From NCBI GenBank assembly GCA_947246355.1, contig CAMXQX010000003.1:1-45489 (forward strand): 45,489 nt of DNA. The letters are read 5' to 3'. The number at the start of each line of letters is the position of its first letter. The first letter of the stretch is position 1. The notes beneath the pieces were generated by a model. It saw only the letters and a list, made by a program, of their open reading frames with translations. It made no database searches and was not told the origin of the DNA. This DNA is from an uncultured Bacillota bacterium. GTDB taxonomy: Bacteria > Bacillota_I > Bacilli_A > RF39 > UBA660. This document shows positions 8,601-17,223 of this stretch, piece by piece. A program made the position numbers and the translations under genes.

Positions 8601-9233
8601 ATGAATATAGGTGAGAAACTTTATGATTTAAGAAGAGAAAAACACTTATCACAAGAAGAGGTGGCAGGGAAGCTAAATGTCACAAGACAAACGATTTCGA
8701 AATGGGAAACGAACCAAAGTACTCCCGATTTTGATAAAATTGTTCCTCTATGTCAACTTTATGGTATATCGGCAGATGAACTTTTAACAGGGGCAAGGAA
8801 GGAAGAGAAAAATCTAAAAATAGAAAACCAAGAAGAAAAATTAGAAAATAAAAGAAAAAAAGCAATGGGCATAGGAATAGCCATTATTCTTTATTTTATA
8901 GCCATTGCTTGGATAATGGTATCGATTCCTGTTTTGATGATGAATCCCATTGTATCTTCGGCTATCTTCTTACTCATTTGTGGAGTAGCAACGTTTGTGA
9001 TTGTTTATTCATCCATTGTCTATAAGGAGAAAAAGAAAAAAGAAATGGATGATGAGAGTACTAGATTAAGGAAACAAATAACAGAGATTGCATCGATGAT
9101 TACACTGGTCATTTATTTATTTGTAAGCTTTTTTACCATGGCTTGGCATATTACTTGGCTTTTATGGATTGTGTATGCATTGGTAGAAGAAATCATTAAG
9201 CTTATCTTTTTATTAAAGGGGGAATCCAAATGA
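8601..9233 (+). CDS. Xre-family HTH regulator with membrane domain
   Basis: Start set at the ATG of MNIGEKLYDLRREK, nine bases after GAGGTGA; the track's GTG start overlaps that ribosome site. Residues ~1-60 form a classical Xre helix-turn-helix (LSQEEVAGKLNVTRQTISKWETNQSTPDFDKI). A charged linker follows, then four hydrophobic helices in two pairs (from IGIAIILYFIAIAWIMV onward). Such membrane-tethered Xre proteins commonly sit with DUF4097 proteins and ABC exporters in cell-envelope stress modules, which matches the neighbours here. This is the only intact gene I see in the window that ends in TGA, in an ATGA overlap with the next start. Confidence 0.85.
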   Translation: MNIGEKLYDLRREKHLSQEEVAGKLNVTRQTISKWETNQSTPDFDKIVPLCQLYGISADELLTGARKEEKNLKIENQEEKLENKRKKAMGIGIAIILYFIAIAWIMVSIPVLMMNPIVSSAIFLLICGVATFVIVYSSIVYKEKKKKEMDDESTRLRKQITEIASMITLVIYLFVSFFTMAWHITWLLWIVYALVEEIIKLIFLLKGESK

Positions 9234-10117
9234 AAAATAAAGGAGTGATTATTACCTTGATTGTTTTATTATCCATACTGGTACTAGGAATTATTTCTTT
9301 ACTTGTTTTCTTTTTAACAGGAAGTAGACATGTTGGTTTTATTTCTTTTGGAAATAGTGTGAGTACAGAGCTTGTTTTTGATAAAGTGTATCAACAAAAT
9401 TTTGATGAGGTAACTATCAACACCAGTACAGGAAATATAGAAATCAAGGTTTCTAAAGATGAGGACATCCATGTTCGTATCTATGGGGATAAAGAAAGAA
9501 CGAATGTAGAGGAGAAGAAGCAACAACTTTTTATTGAAACAAAAAGTAAGAAATGTTTTGGTTTTTGTTTTAACCAAAAAATGGCTAAAGTAGAAGTAGA
9601 ACTACCTGCTTCTTTTGAAAATAAAATCAATATCAAAAATAACTATGGCGATGTTGCCATTGCCTCTTTTTTAAATGCCAACATAAAGGTGGATGAAGAT
9701 GCCGGAGATGTTTCTATTTTAGGAGGAAGAGAAGTGATAGTTGACAATCATTATGGCGATATTGAAATTGAAGAGGCTAAAGAAATTAAGGTAAAAGAAT
9801 CTGCTGGTGACGTTTCAATCGGTAAGGTAGAGAAGGTACAGGTGGAAAACAACTATGGAGACATTAAAATTCGTGAAGTAACAGGAAGCATGGATATAGA
9901 ACAGGATTGTGGAGATGTCAAGGTAGAAAAGATAGACCTTACCCAAAATTCTTCAATTGAAAATAATTTAGGTGAGATTAAAATTGGTTCTACCAATGAA
10001 ATTTATATTGATGCTAAAACAAGTTTGGGCGATGTCAAAATTAACGAGAATTATACAAAATCAGATATTACATTAAAGCTTAAAAATAGTTGTGGAGATA
10101 TTCGAGTGGATAATTAA
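9230..10117 (+). CDS. DUF4097-like repeat protein, membrane-anchored
   Basis: A 295-residue protein. An N-terminal helix (IITLIVLLSILVLGIISLLVFF) anchors it, and the rest is outside. The exterior is a series of repeats of roughly 20 residues centred on GD[VI]xI (YGDVAI, AGDVSI, YGDIEI, AGDVSI, YGDIKI, CGDVKV, LGEIKI), as expected for the parallel beta-helix of DUF4097/LiaF-related proteins. One short Cys pair (KKCFGFCF) may form a disulfide. It overlaps the regulator gene by ATGA, so the two form one unit. It may sense envelope damage for the regulator; this is inference from context. Confidence 0.8.
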   Translation: MKNKGVIITLIVLLSILVLGIISLLVFFLTGSRHVGFISFGNSVSTELVFDKVYQQNFDEVTINTSTGNIEIKVSKDEDIHVRIYGDKERTNVEEKKQQLFIETKSKKCFGFCFNQKMAKVEVELPASFENKINIKNNYGDVAIASFLNANIKVDEDAGDVSILGGREVIVDNHYGDIEIEEAKEIKVKESAGDVSIGKVEKVQVENNYGDIKIREVTGSMDIEQDCGDVKVEKIDLTQNSSIENNLGEIKIGSTNEIYIDAKTSLGDVKINENYTKSDITLKLKNSCGDIRVDN

Positions 10118-10145
10118 AAAGAAGAGGTTTTTCTTCTTTTTCTTT
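10116..10145 (+). terminator. Intrinsic terminator after the DUF4097-like gene
   Basis: AAAAAGAAG, an eight-base loop and CTTCTTTTT begin at the stop codon and run into a T-rich tail. Confidence 0.7.
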
Positions 10146-10281
10146 AACAGATGATGTGAATTAGAAGATGTTTGTCATTTTTGAATGAATATTTTTCTAA
10201 TACATCCTGTATTTATGCTTTATAATCACACGAAGTATATAGATTTTAATATAATATAGAAAGGTGAGAAAGGAGAAATTT

Positions 10282-10755
10282 ATGGAAGAATATGTTTTAA
10301 ACTTTTCAATTCCACAGGGTCCAACAGGCCCAGAAGGTCCGAATTTACCAATATGTTATGTTAATTACAATACGGTTACGAATCCAAAAAGACTCTCAAT
10401 AAAAGATACAAAAATGTTTCATACGAATGGTGAATTTTCTGTTAATGGGGATTCATTATCGGTGCAGGCTGGGACATATGAAGTCACATTTTGTGGAAGA
10501 ATAGATGTGAATCAAGATTTTCAGAGTAATATCATGGTTGCATTACAGGAAAGCTTAGGTGGAGGGTATTCACAACCAGTTAGTGGGATGACCATGGTTT
10601 TGGCGCCTGGAATAAACTGTATGCATTTTTCCGAAACAAGAATAATAACGCTTAGTGATGCAGAAGATATATTTGTAATTATTTCAAACAATAATGCAAT
10701 TTCCATTTCTGCTACAGTGTCAATGGGATCATTAATTTTGAAAAAAATAGCATAG
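10282..10755 (+). CDS. Third collagen-like protein with jellyroll-like C-terminal domain
   Basis: Start at the ATG of MEEYVLNFSIPQG, eight bases after AAAGGAG; the track's GTG start at 10264 lies before that site. The leader YVLNFSIPQG matches the two minus-strand collagen-like genes (YTLDFVIPSG, YLLDFTIPEG). The collagen stretch is reduced to GPTGPEGP. The remaining ~130 residues are beta-rich (AGTYEVTFCGRIDV, NCMHFSETRIITL), again like C1q/TNF-type trimer heads, ending SLILKKIA as the others end in IKKLxF. It is a divergent paralogue located 8 kb away on the opposite strand. Role unknown, probably a structural surface or spore-coat protein. Confidence 0.75.
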   Translation: MEEYVLNFSIPQGPTGPEGPNLPICYVNYNTVTNPKRLSIKDTKMFHTNGEFSVNGDSLSVQAGTYEVTFCGRIDVNQDFQSNIMVALQESLGGGYSQPVSGMTMVLAPGINCMHFSETRIITLSDAEDIFVIISNNNAISISATVSMGSLILKKIA

Positions 10756-10840
10756 ATTACAAGTTAGAAAATGATTTCCCATATTTATTATAAATTTTGT
10801 ACTATATTCTACTCTTGTTCAAATTAAAGATGTGATAGGA

Positions 10841-10869
10841 ACTCCGTTTCTTGGATATAGAAACGGAGT
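10841..10869 (+). terminator. Strong hairpin, probable terminator of the collagen-like gene
   Basis: ACTCCGTTTCT and AGAAACGGAGT form a perfect 11-bp stem with a seven-base loop, followed by CTTTGT. The U tract is poor, so it could be an RNA-stability element instead. It is the most GC-rich hairpin of this intergenic region. Confidence 0.5.
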
Positions 10870-10923
10870 CTTTGTAGTGTGCAAAAACGTTTTTATCAAT
10901 AATATCCTTAGTTTAGAATACAT

Positions 10924-10953
10924 AAAAAAACTGATATTTCTATCAATTTTTTT
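10924..10953. terminator. Bidirectional terminator between convergent genes
   Basis: A-run, CTGATA, TTTC, TATCAA and a T-run form a hairpin flanked by A7 and T7. It can end transcription from the collagen-like gene on the left and the minus-strand lipoprotein gene on the right. Confidence 0.6.
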
Positions 10954-10974
10954 GTATGTATTTTATGAAATTAA

Positions 10975-11433
10975 TTATTCACAAGTCGCACCCATTGCTT
11001 TATAAAGGGCTTTGATGCCATCCACTTGCATTTTGCCATTTTTAACAAAATCTTTAAGTACAGGTTGATCTTTAACATATTGGTCTAAATTCATCTTATT
11101 ATAATCAATAGTTACAGTTGATACAACTTTACCATCTTTATTTTCGATGTTGTATTTATATCCACCATAGGCTTCGTCTGTTTTGCTATACATTTCATTT
11201 AGTTGTTTTTCAAAGGCTGATAACACTTCACTATTATCTGCTGTCACTAACTCTGTTGTCTCAACAGAATCAACGTTATCTCCTTTATAATTGATTACAT
11301 ATTTTGCTTCTAGGGTGTAACCACTCGCAACATTGTTTTGATTACTTGTGCATGTGATTTTTCCTGTTTTTTCCTTACCACAACCTGTTAAGCATAATGC
11401 TAAGATTGGTAATACTAAAATACTCTTTTTCAT
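10975..11433 (-). CDS. Small lipoprotein, DUF1307/YehR-like
   Basis: A 152-residue lipoprotein with signal peptide MKKSILVLPILALC and lipobox LTGC, so it should be anchored on the outer face of the membrane. The mature part carries the layout of the YehR-like DUF1307 lipoproteins: a short strand-rich domain with a repeated charged amphipathic pattern, ending in the VVSTVTIDYNKMNLDQY segment. Its function is unknown. The ATG follows AGGAGG. It is the only minus-strand gene between 2 and 41 kb and is transcribed toward a bidirectional terminator. Family assignment is tentative. Confidence 0.65.
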   Translation of the reverse strand: MKKSILVLPILALCLTGCGKEKTGKITCTSNQNNVASGYTLEAKYVINYKGDNVDSVETTELVTADNSEVLSAFEKQLNEMYSKTDEAYGGYKYNIENKDGKVVSTVTIDYNKMNLDQYVKDQPVLKDFVKNGKMQVDGIKALYKAMGATCE

Positions 11434-11470
11434 AATATCCTCCTTTTCTTTTTTATTCTACCATAAAATT

Positions 11471-11510
11471 ATGCAAAATTCTACAAAATTTTACAAAATT
11501 TTACAAATAA
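11471..11510. repeat. Four 10-bp near-identical direct repeats (phased A-tracts)
   Basis: ATGCAAAATT, CTACAAAATT, TTACAAAATT and TTACAAATAA follow each other with an exact 10-base period. They lie upstream of both the minus-strand lipoprotein and the plus-strand secretion locus. Period and A-tracts predict intrinsically bent DNA, possibly a regulatory site. Confidence 0.6.
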
Positions 11511-11650
11511 TTAAGAATATAGAAAGATATAGAATACAATTGCCAAATATTCCTATGATTTTATAGATAATGGAGGAATAAAAAAGAAAATAGAATAAAA
11601 CCCACTTTTTAAAAACAGTGTCTTTTTTTTTATTCTTTTTTGTTATATAC

Positions 11651-11656
11651 TATAAT
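11651..11656 (+). promoter_or_regulatory. -10 element of the promoter leading into the secretion locus
   Basis: A perfect TATAAT lies 25 bases before the ATG at 11682. No good -35 is present (TTTTAT at 17 bases). The preceding T-rich stretch (11590-11640) can fold into a weak hairpin (AGAATAAAA with TTTTATTCT), so attenuation is possible. Confidence 0.5.
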
Positions 11657-11681
11657 TATAAGAATAATAAGGAGGGATCAC

Positions 11682-13268
11682 ATGGTATTAAGAAAACCTT
11701 TGGCTTTTTTAATTAAACATTTTAAGCTCATTCATTTTTTTCTAGTTGTTCTCTGTATTTTTTTAATTTATAAAACCAGTAGTATTCTTGTATTTATGAA
11801 TGAGTACATCACTTCCAATATTGGTGTTTTGAATACCGAAGTTGCAAACGTTTATATTACTCCTTTGATGTATCTTTTAATCTTAGTGATGATGCTGGGC
11901 TCTGCTTTAATATTAACCATTTTAAAGTTAAAAGATAAGCCTATTAAATTTTATATATTCAATATTTTTGCTTATGTTTTAGTCTTAGCTATTTTTTTAT
12001 ATAGTTATAGTTTACTGGAAACATTAGAAGATCGTCTTATTGAAATACAAACATTAGAACTTTGTAGGGATTTGTTGGTCTTATCTATCCTTTTTCAAAA
12101 TTTATCGTTGATTTGGCTTACAATACGAGCAGTTGGATTTGATATTAAAAGTTTTCATTTTAATGAAAATTTAGATGAACTTCAAATTGAAGAAGAAGAT
12201 AGTGAAGAATTTGAAGTGGATTTAGAAGTTGATAGACATTTATACACGAGATATTATCGTAAATTTAAACGATTTATGACATATATGTTCAAAGAAAATA
12301 AAATTTTTGTGATTCTTTTTATTTTAGTTTTTATAGGAATCTCTTGCTATGTTGTTTATTTAAACCATGGTGTATATGAAGAGGAACTCTCTCTAAATCA
12401 AACTTTTAGAACCAATGAATTCATAATAAATGTTGAAAATAGCTATTATACTACAACCGATTATGAAGGAAAAACGATAAAGAAAGATAAGGGCCTTGTC
12501 TTATTGAGAATCAATATTAAAGCAGGGGCTTCTAGTAAAAAGATATTTAAAACGGGACGACTTTCTTTAATAATTAATAAGCAACGATTTGCTGCAACTA
12601 CAGAGTACAAAGATAAATTTACTGATTTGGGTTATACTTACCTTTCAGAAGAAATTTCCAAAGAGGGAACGACTTATTTAGTTGCTTTTGAAATTCCCTC
12701 TACACTAAAAGATAAAAAAATGATAGTAAAATATACTGACATTAATGATTTAGAGGTCAATATTGATGTGACCCCTATTGATTTGACGAAAAAAAGAAAT
12801 GCGACAACGATTTTTTTGCCAGGTGAGATGGTTTTTGAAGAAAGCCCTATGCGAAAAAGCATTCTTACGATAAGAGAAGCAGACTTTGCAGATCAATTTA
12901 AAATAGAATACAATTATTGTTATGACAAGGAACACTGCTACGATTCCTATGAATATATAAAAACAACAACAGGGGATAGAACCACGAAAACTCTATTAAA
13001 AATCATAGGAAACCTTACGATTGATGCAACTTTAAATACAGAGCTTAATTCCAACATCTATAAATTCATGCAGTATTATGGAAGTATTGCATACAAAACC
13101 AATGGACAAACTAAAGTGATGACAGGTAGTTTTAAAAGAATTTATCCCCTAAAAACAGAAAATAAAAATGAGTACTATATAGAGGTGGATAAAGAGGTTT
13201 TAAATGCGGAGGAAGTAAGCCTTATTTTCAATGTTAGAGGTTACATTTACACATATCGCTTAAAATAA
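11682..13268 (+). CDS. Polytopic membrane protein with large C-terminal external domain, first gene of the Tad/T4SS locus
   Basis: Start at MVLRKPLAFLIKH, seven bases after GGAGGG; the track's start 42 bases upstream overlaps the -10 element. Three or four helices fall in residues ~15-150, then comes an acidic cytoplasmic-looking loop (NLDELQIEEEDSEEFEVDLEVD). A further helix (IFVILFILVFIGISCYVVYL, ~residue 220) leads to a ~300-residue external part. That part starts like an immunoglobulin-type telokin domain (NSYYTTTDYEGKTIKKDKGLVLLRINI), similar to DUF4352. It has no recognised secretion-system homologue. Because it leads the locus and spans the membrane with a big external domain, it may be a scaffold or VirB8-like component; that is a guess. 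Confidence 0.7.
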   Translation: MVLRKPLAFLIKHFKLIHFFLVVLCIFLIYKTSSILVFMNEYITSNIGVLNTEVANVYITPLMYLLILVMMLGSALILTILKLKDKPIKFYIFNIFAYVLVLAIFLYSYSLLETLEDRLIEIQTLELCRDLLVLSILFQNLSLIWLTIRAVGFDIKSFHFNENLDELQIEEEDSEEFEVDLEVDRHLYTRYYRKFKRFMTYMFKENKIFVILFILVFIGISCYVVYLNHGVYEEELSLNQTFRTNEFIINVENSYYTTTDYEGKTIKKDKGLVLLRINIKAGASSKKIFKTGRLSLIINKQRFAATTEYKDKFTDLGYTYLSEEISKEGTTYLVAFEIPSTLKDKKMIVKYTDINDLEVNIDVTPIDLTKKRNATTIFLPGEMVFEESPMRKSILTIREADFADQFKIEYNYCYDKEHCYDSYEYIKTTTGDRTTKTLLKIIGNLTIDATLNTELNSNIYKFMQYYGSIAYKTNGQTKVMTGSFKRIYPLKTENKNEYYIEVDKEVLNAEEVSLIFNVRGYIYTYRLK

Positions 13269-13327
13269 TGAAAAAAATGTAAAAATATTGAAAATTTATG
13301 TTAAAATAAAGTAGAAAGGGTGTTTTT

Positions 13328-13981
13328 ATGAAAAATTATGGTAAAATAGTGGTATTCATTGCTTTATTTCTATTTTGTCCTCGAAGTATAAAAGCACTCC
13401 TTTGTGAAAATGTAGATAAAGTAAGATACCAAGATTTAGCAAAAAATATCTCTTATAGTTATGATGCTATAGAAAAAAATGGAAATGTAAAATTTACGAT
13501 TACTTTTTCAAATATTCCAAAAAATTTTGCAATAAAGCATGTTGCTTTAAATCAATGGTTTGGTTATAAAGGTAATGAACTAAAAATAGAAAATTTAGAA
13601 CCGAATAAGAGTTACCGGTTTGATATTTTTGTAGAAGAGGGGGAAGGCTGTGACAATATTGTGATGTACACAATCAATATTAGTTTGCCTTTTTATAATA
13701 AATATTATAAGGATCCATTATGTGAAGGAATAGAGAGCTATAAATTATGCCAAAAATGGGTTCAGACCGATTACTCGTACGAAGAGTGGAAAAAACAGGT
13801 CAATAAGTATAGAGATAGTAAAGAAGAGACTATAGTTAAAGAGGAAGAAAAGAAAAATAATTCTTGGATAGAGAAAATAATAGAAGTATATGGAAACATT
13901 TATTACATTGTTTTACCTTTAATTATTGGAATTGGTGGTATAATAATATTTATATATAACAAAAAAAGAGATTTGTTTTAG
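13328..13981 (+). CDS. Secreted protein with C-terminal membrane anchor, unknown function
   Basis: A 217-residue protein with an N-terminal signal peptide (KIVVFIALFLFCPRSIKA) and a C-terminal transmembrane helix followed by a short basic tail (IVLPLIIGIGGIIIFIYNKKRDLF). It is therefore a single-span surface protein with most of its mass outside. The middle has a strand-rich region resembling one fibronectin/Ig-like domain (NGNVKFTITFSNIPKNFAIKHV, EPNKSYRFDIFVEEGEGCDN) and four or five cysteines. It ends 14 bases before the giant thioester protein gene, with AGGAGG overlapping its stop. It may anchor or chaperone that protein, by context only. Confidence 0.7.
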   Translation: MKNYGKIVVFIALFLFCPRSIKALLCENVDKVRYQDLAKNISYSYDAIEKNGNVKFTITFSNIPKNFAIKHVALNQWFGYKGNELKIENLEPNKSYRFDIFVEEGEGCDNIVMYTINISLPFYNKYYKDPLCEGIESYKLCQKWVQTDYSYEEWKKQVNKYRDSKEETIVKEEEKKNNSWIEKIIEVYGNIYYIVLPLIIGIGGIIIFIYNKKRDLF

Positions 13982-13995
13982 GAGGTGAAGTTTTT

Positions 13996-16900
13996 ATGAA
14001 AAGAAAATATGTAGAATATTTCATTTTCTTAATGCTTCCTTTACTAAGTATTAACTTATTTGTAGATAGCGTAAAAGCAGATGAAAAGTGTACAGCAAAG
14101 ACAAAACTGACGCAATATGGGGCTTTAACAGTAGACTCATTGAGTGGGAAAATAAAAGTTCCTCATAGAACATTTAATATTTATGTGGGGCAAACGGTTG
14201 CCTTTTGTATTGAACCAGGCAAGCCATTACGAACAGGAGAAATTGTTATTGAAAATGGTTGTTCGGATATGCCTGTTGAAGCAAAAAAAGCTTTAAACTA
14301 TTGTGCAAATAAAGGATGCAGCCCAGAAGAATACATAGTAGCGCAAATGTATATTTGGGGTGGAGATGTGCAGACTGCTGCAGAAGCCATTTGCTCTTAT
14401 CGTGGACAATCAAGAAAAGAATCTTGCATTTTAGCTGAATCAAAAAGTGGGAGCACTGCCCATAATATATATACAGCAGTCAGTGCAACTTCTGCTAGTG
14501 GGAACGATTTTATATGTTGGCAACCGAAAAATGCATCTCATCAAAAAACAGTAACAAAACAGGTTTCTTCTTGTAGATACTATTGTCCAGAAGACAAATT
14601 AAATAGTGGATTAGATATTACAGATTGTGTGATAAAACAAAAAAAATCTTATGATACTTGTGTAACAGAACTTTGTGGTACAGAAGCAAGCTGTTCGGGA
14701 AACTCTATTGAATTAACAGGGCGTTTGGCAGTATGTACAGACGATTATGAACCTTCTCATTCGATTTTTAGTGAAGCAATTGGCCCCAAGAGTACATCTT
14801 CTTCTGATTCTGATAAAGGTCGGTTAACGTATAAAGTAGCTGGCAGTGGAACATATTGTGCTTTATATTGCTTGGAAACGGCAGAAGCTGTTTTGCCAGG
14901 GGGCCTTGCCAATCCAATTCGTCTTGGCTCAGCGATTACTTGGCCAACATCAGACCAAACCAATACATCAAGATTTGGCAATAAGTTTCCACTTTACTTT
15001 CATGGACAGAAAGAATGTTATATTAAGGTTGCCCCTGATTTGACATTTGGACAAGGATGTGAGACAGACCCAGTTAAGACTTTCGCAGATTATAGAAAAG
15101 AATTAGAGGCGGCTTACAAAAAAAATACAACAGCGAAGAAAACGGTTGACAATGCGAATAAATATTTGACAGGGCATAGCAATGGGGCTACACTATCCTC
15201 TCTTACCAAAATAGATAAAACACCAGAAATTAACTATTTAGATTTAACAAATGAGGAAATTCGAAAAAAGGCAATTAAAAATTACAATGAATTAAAAAAA
15301 TCAAGTGCTCCAAATTTATTTTTAAGTTTTTTGAATACAGCTAAAGCTAACAAGAAGGCAGCAGAGGGAAATGTGACTAAAGTATGGCAAAAATACTGCG
15401 ATGGTAAAGGACAAGCAGCAACCGCGAGCCATTCTTGTACAGGTGGAGGTGTTTATAATGGAACAACTGGCACTTGTAGCGCTGGAACAAAGGTCACAAC
15501 TTATACCTGTCCTGATCATTATTCATTATCTGGAACACAGTGTAAGTGTACGAAAGATACAGCCAAAGAATTGGATGGAGGCAATACAAAATTTTGGGAG
15601 GAAGCCGTAAAGGCTTGGAATGCTGCTGTAAGTGTATTGACCAACAAGCATAATTATTATAATACCTATATTACTAAATTAAAGAAGACTGTCGATTTAT
15701 ATAATGAGATCTATTTATGTGCTACAGAGGTACCCAAAATATTTAAAGAGGACTGTAATGGAAGTGATACATGTCAATTCTATGAATTTGAAACATATGC
15801 CACTATGTCTTATACAGATGAGGGAGAGTATACAGAAGGTGCAGAGGGCGATCATACTTTGGTTTTAGAGCAGCCTGCGAAATATACTTGTCAAAACTGT
15901 GATTCTCCTGTTAATATGCATGCTCCAAATGACTTGCTAAGCTCCACTATTGAAAATAAAAGTGGTGGAACATGGCTTGTTGAAAATGGAAATACTTATT
16001 TTTCAGATAAAATCAAAGATATACAAAATAAAAAATTTGAGATTGATACAGGAAAAGTTATATATAGATTAGAGGATAATCTTTATAACTATATTGATAA
16101 AAATACGCAAAAATGGGAAATGGATCGACCAGAACATAACAATTATATAACAGATGGACTAGATAAGAATGGAAAATTTTTATATAGTAATCTGCCTACT
16201 TCTTTCAAAAATAAATTAAATAAGAAATATGATTTAATCATCAGAGAAATTGCATTAGGACATAAAAGTCAATTTACTTCGGAGACGTTGAAAGGGGTTC
16301 TTGATAAAGATTACGTTTGTCATTATACAGTAACTCCTAAAACAGATGATCCTTGTACCTGTCCACCAGGAACTTTAAATGCGGGTATGCGTTTAACAAG
16401 TATTATTGAGCAAAACGGGATGACCTGTGCAGAAGCACAATATGAGTATTGCAATAGAGATAATCCAGGCCCAGGGTGTGAAGAAAACTGTGAAATTTTT
16501 TGTGACAGTGACCCTACCATTGAAATTACCCCTTGTATAAATGAGGGAAAAACAAAAGCAGAGTGTGAAAAACTATTCTGTAGTGGGAATAATCCCCATT
16601 ATGTTTGTCCTTCTGGAAAGAACAAGGGTATGGATATTACAGATTGTGTTATGAAAACGATGACTAAAAATAAGAATTATAAATTGGAAGAGGCAAAAAA
16701 ATATTGTGAAAATCGTTTATGTAATTTAGATCAATTGATTATTTATCGTACAATTGACCTAAAAAATCCATTCCCAAGTTTGGATGCGGATGAACTAGCT
16801 ATTGCCAATTGGCCAGATATAGGTGCATTTAATTTAACAATTCACGGAAGGAAACCAGGCTCTAACTGGAATAGCACCAGTCTAGTACAAAATCGTATTC

Positions 16901-17223
16901 ATAAAGTGGTACGAGATATAGATAAAGTGGCAGACTATGAAATTTATAAACAAAAACCACTATATCATTTTGAATTAGATACAACAACGATTAAGCAAAT
17001 TCGTAGTTACAATAAAGAACAAGCAAAAAAAGGGTATGGATATAATGATTACAATTTAACATGCAATAAGACGATGGGTGACTCCAATTTGGGAGCAGGT
17101 TGTATCAGTTCCTTCGTTCATAATCCAACTTACGGAGGAGATACCAATGGTTCAAAAAGTCGTTGTGGAGGCATTAGCAATCCGAATCGATTAGTGGAAT
17201 GTCTTGCTGGAGGTGGATCATAG
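13996..17223 (+). CDS. Giant cysteine-rich secreted protein with N-terminal thioester (TED) adhesin domain
   Basis: A 1075-residue protein with signal peptide (IFLMLPLLSINLFVDSVKADE). Residues ~60-125 match the thioester-domain pattern: FCIEPGKP supplies Cys71, and VAQMYIWGG supplies Gln117 in the (T/A)QxxIW context. These would form an internal Cys-Gln thioester that bonds covalently to host amines. The rest holds dozens of cysteines. Two widely spaced copies of G[LM]DITDCV[IM]K (about residues 205 and 878), each after a CP(E/S) element, plus a third looser copy (CTCPPGTLNAGMRLT), suggest repeated disulfide-knotted modules. There is no LPXTG motif or C-terminal helix, so surface retention must use other parts. 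It abuts the next gene with no gap and sits inside the pilus operon, suggesting a pilus-borne or machine-secreted adhesin. Thioester chemistry is inferred from motif only. Confidence 0.72.
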   Translation: MKRKYVEYFIFLMLPLLSINLFVDSVKADEKCTAKTKLTQYGALTVDSLSGKIKVPHRTFNIYVGQTVAFCIEPGKPLRTGEIVIENGCSDMPVEAKKALNYCANKGCSPEEYIVAQMYIWGGDVQTAAEAICSYRGQSRKESCILAESKSGSTAHNIYTAVSATSASGNDFICWQPKNASHQKTVTKQVSSCRYYCPEDKLNSGLDITDCVIKQKKSYDTCVTELCGTEASCSGNSIELTGRLAVCTDDYEPSHSIFSEAIGPKSTSSSDSDKGRLTYKVAGSGTYCALYCLETAEAVLPGGLANPIRLGSAITWPTSDQTNTSRFGNKFPLYFHGQKECYIKVAPDLTFGQGCETDPVKTFADYRKELEAAYKKNTTAKKTVDNANKYLTGHSNGATLSSLTKIDKTPEINYLDLTNEEIRKKAIKNYNELKKSSAPNLFLSFLNTAKANKKAAEGNVTKVWQKYCDGKGQAATASHSCTGGGVYNGTTGTCSAGTKVTTYTCPDHYSLSGTQCKCTKDTAKELDGGNTKFWEEAVKAWNAAVSVLTNKHNYYNTYITKLKKTVDLYNEIYLCATEVPKIFKEDCNGSDTCQFYEFETYATMSYTDEGEYTEGAEGDHTLVLEQPAKYTCQNCDSPVNMHAPNDLLSSTIENKSGGTWLVENGNTYFSDKIKDIQNKKFEIDTGKVIYRLEDNLYNYIDKNTQKWEMDRPEHNNYITDGLDKNGKFLYSNLPTSFKNKLNKKYDLIIREIALGHKSQFTSETLKGVLDKDYVCHYTVTPKTDDPCTCPPGTLNAGMRLTSIIEQNGMTCAEAQYEYCNRDNPGPGCEENCEIFCDSDPTIEITPCINEGKTKAECEKLFCSGNNPHYVCPSGKNKGMDITDCVMKTMTKNKNYKLEEAKKYCENRLCNLDQLIIYRTIDLKNPFPSLDADELAIANWPDIGAFNLTIHGRKPGSNWNSTSLVQNRIHKVVRDIDKVADYEIYKQKPLYHFELDTTTIKQIRSYNKEQAKKGYGYNDYNLTCNKTMGDSNLGAGCISSFVHNPTYGGDTNGSKSRCGGISNPNRLVECLAGGGS

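Noticed and set aside
13996-17223. Sortase anchoring of the thioester protein
   Set aside because: No LPXTG-like motif, C-terminal helix or basic tail; the protein ends VECLAGGGS.
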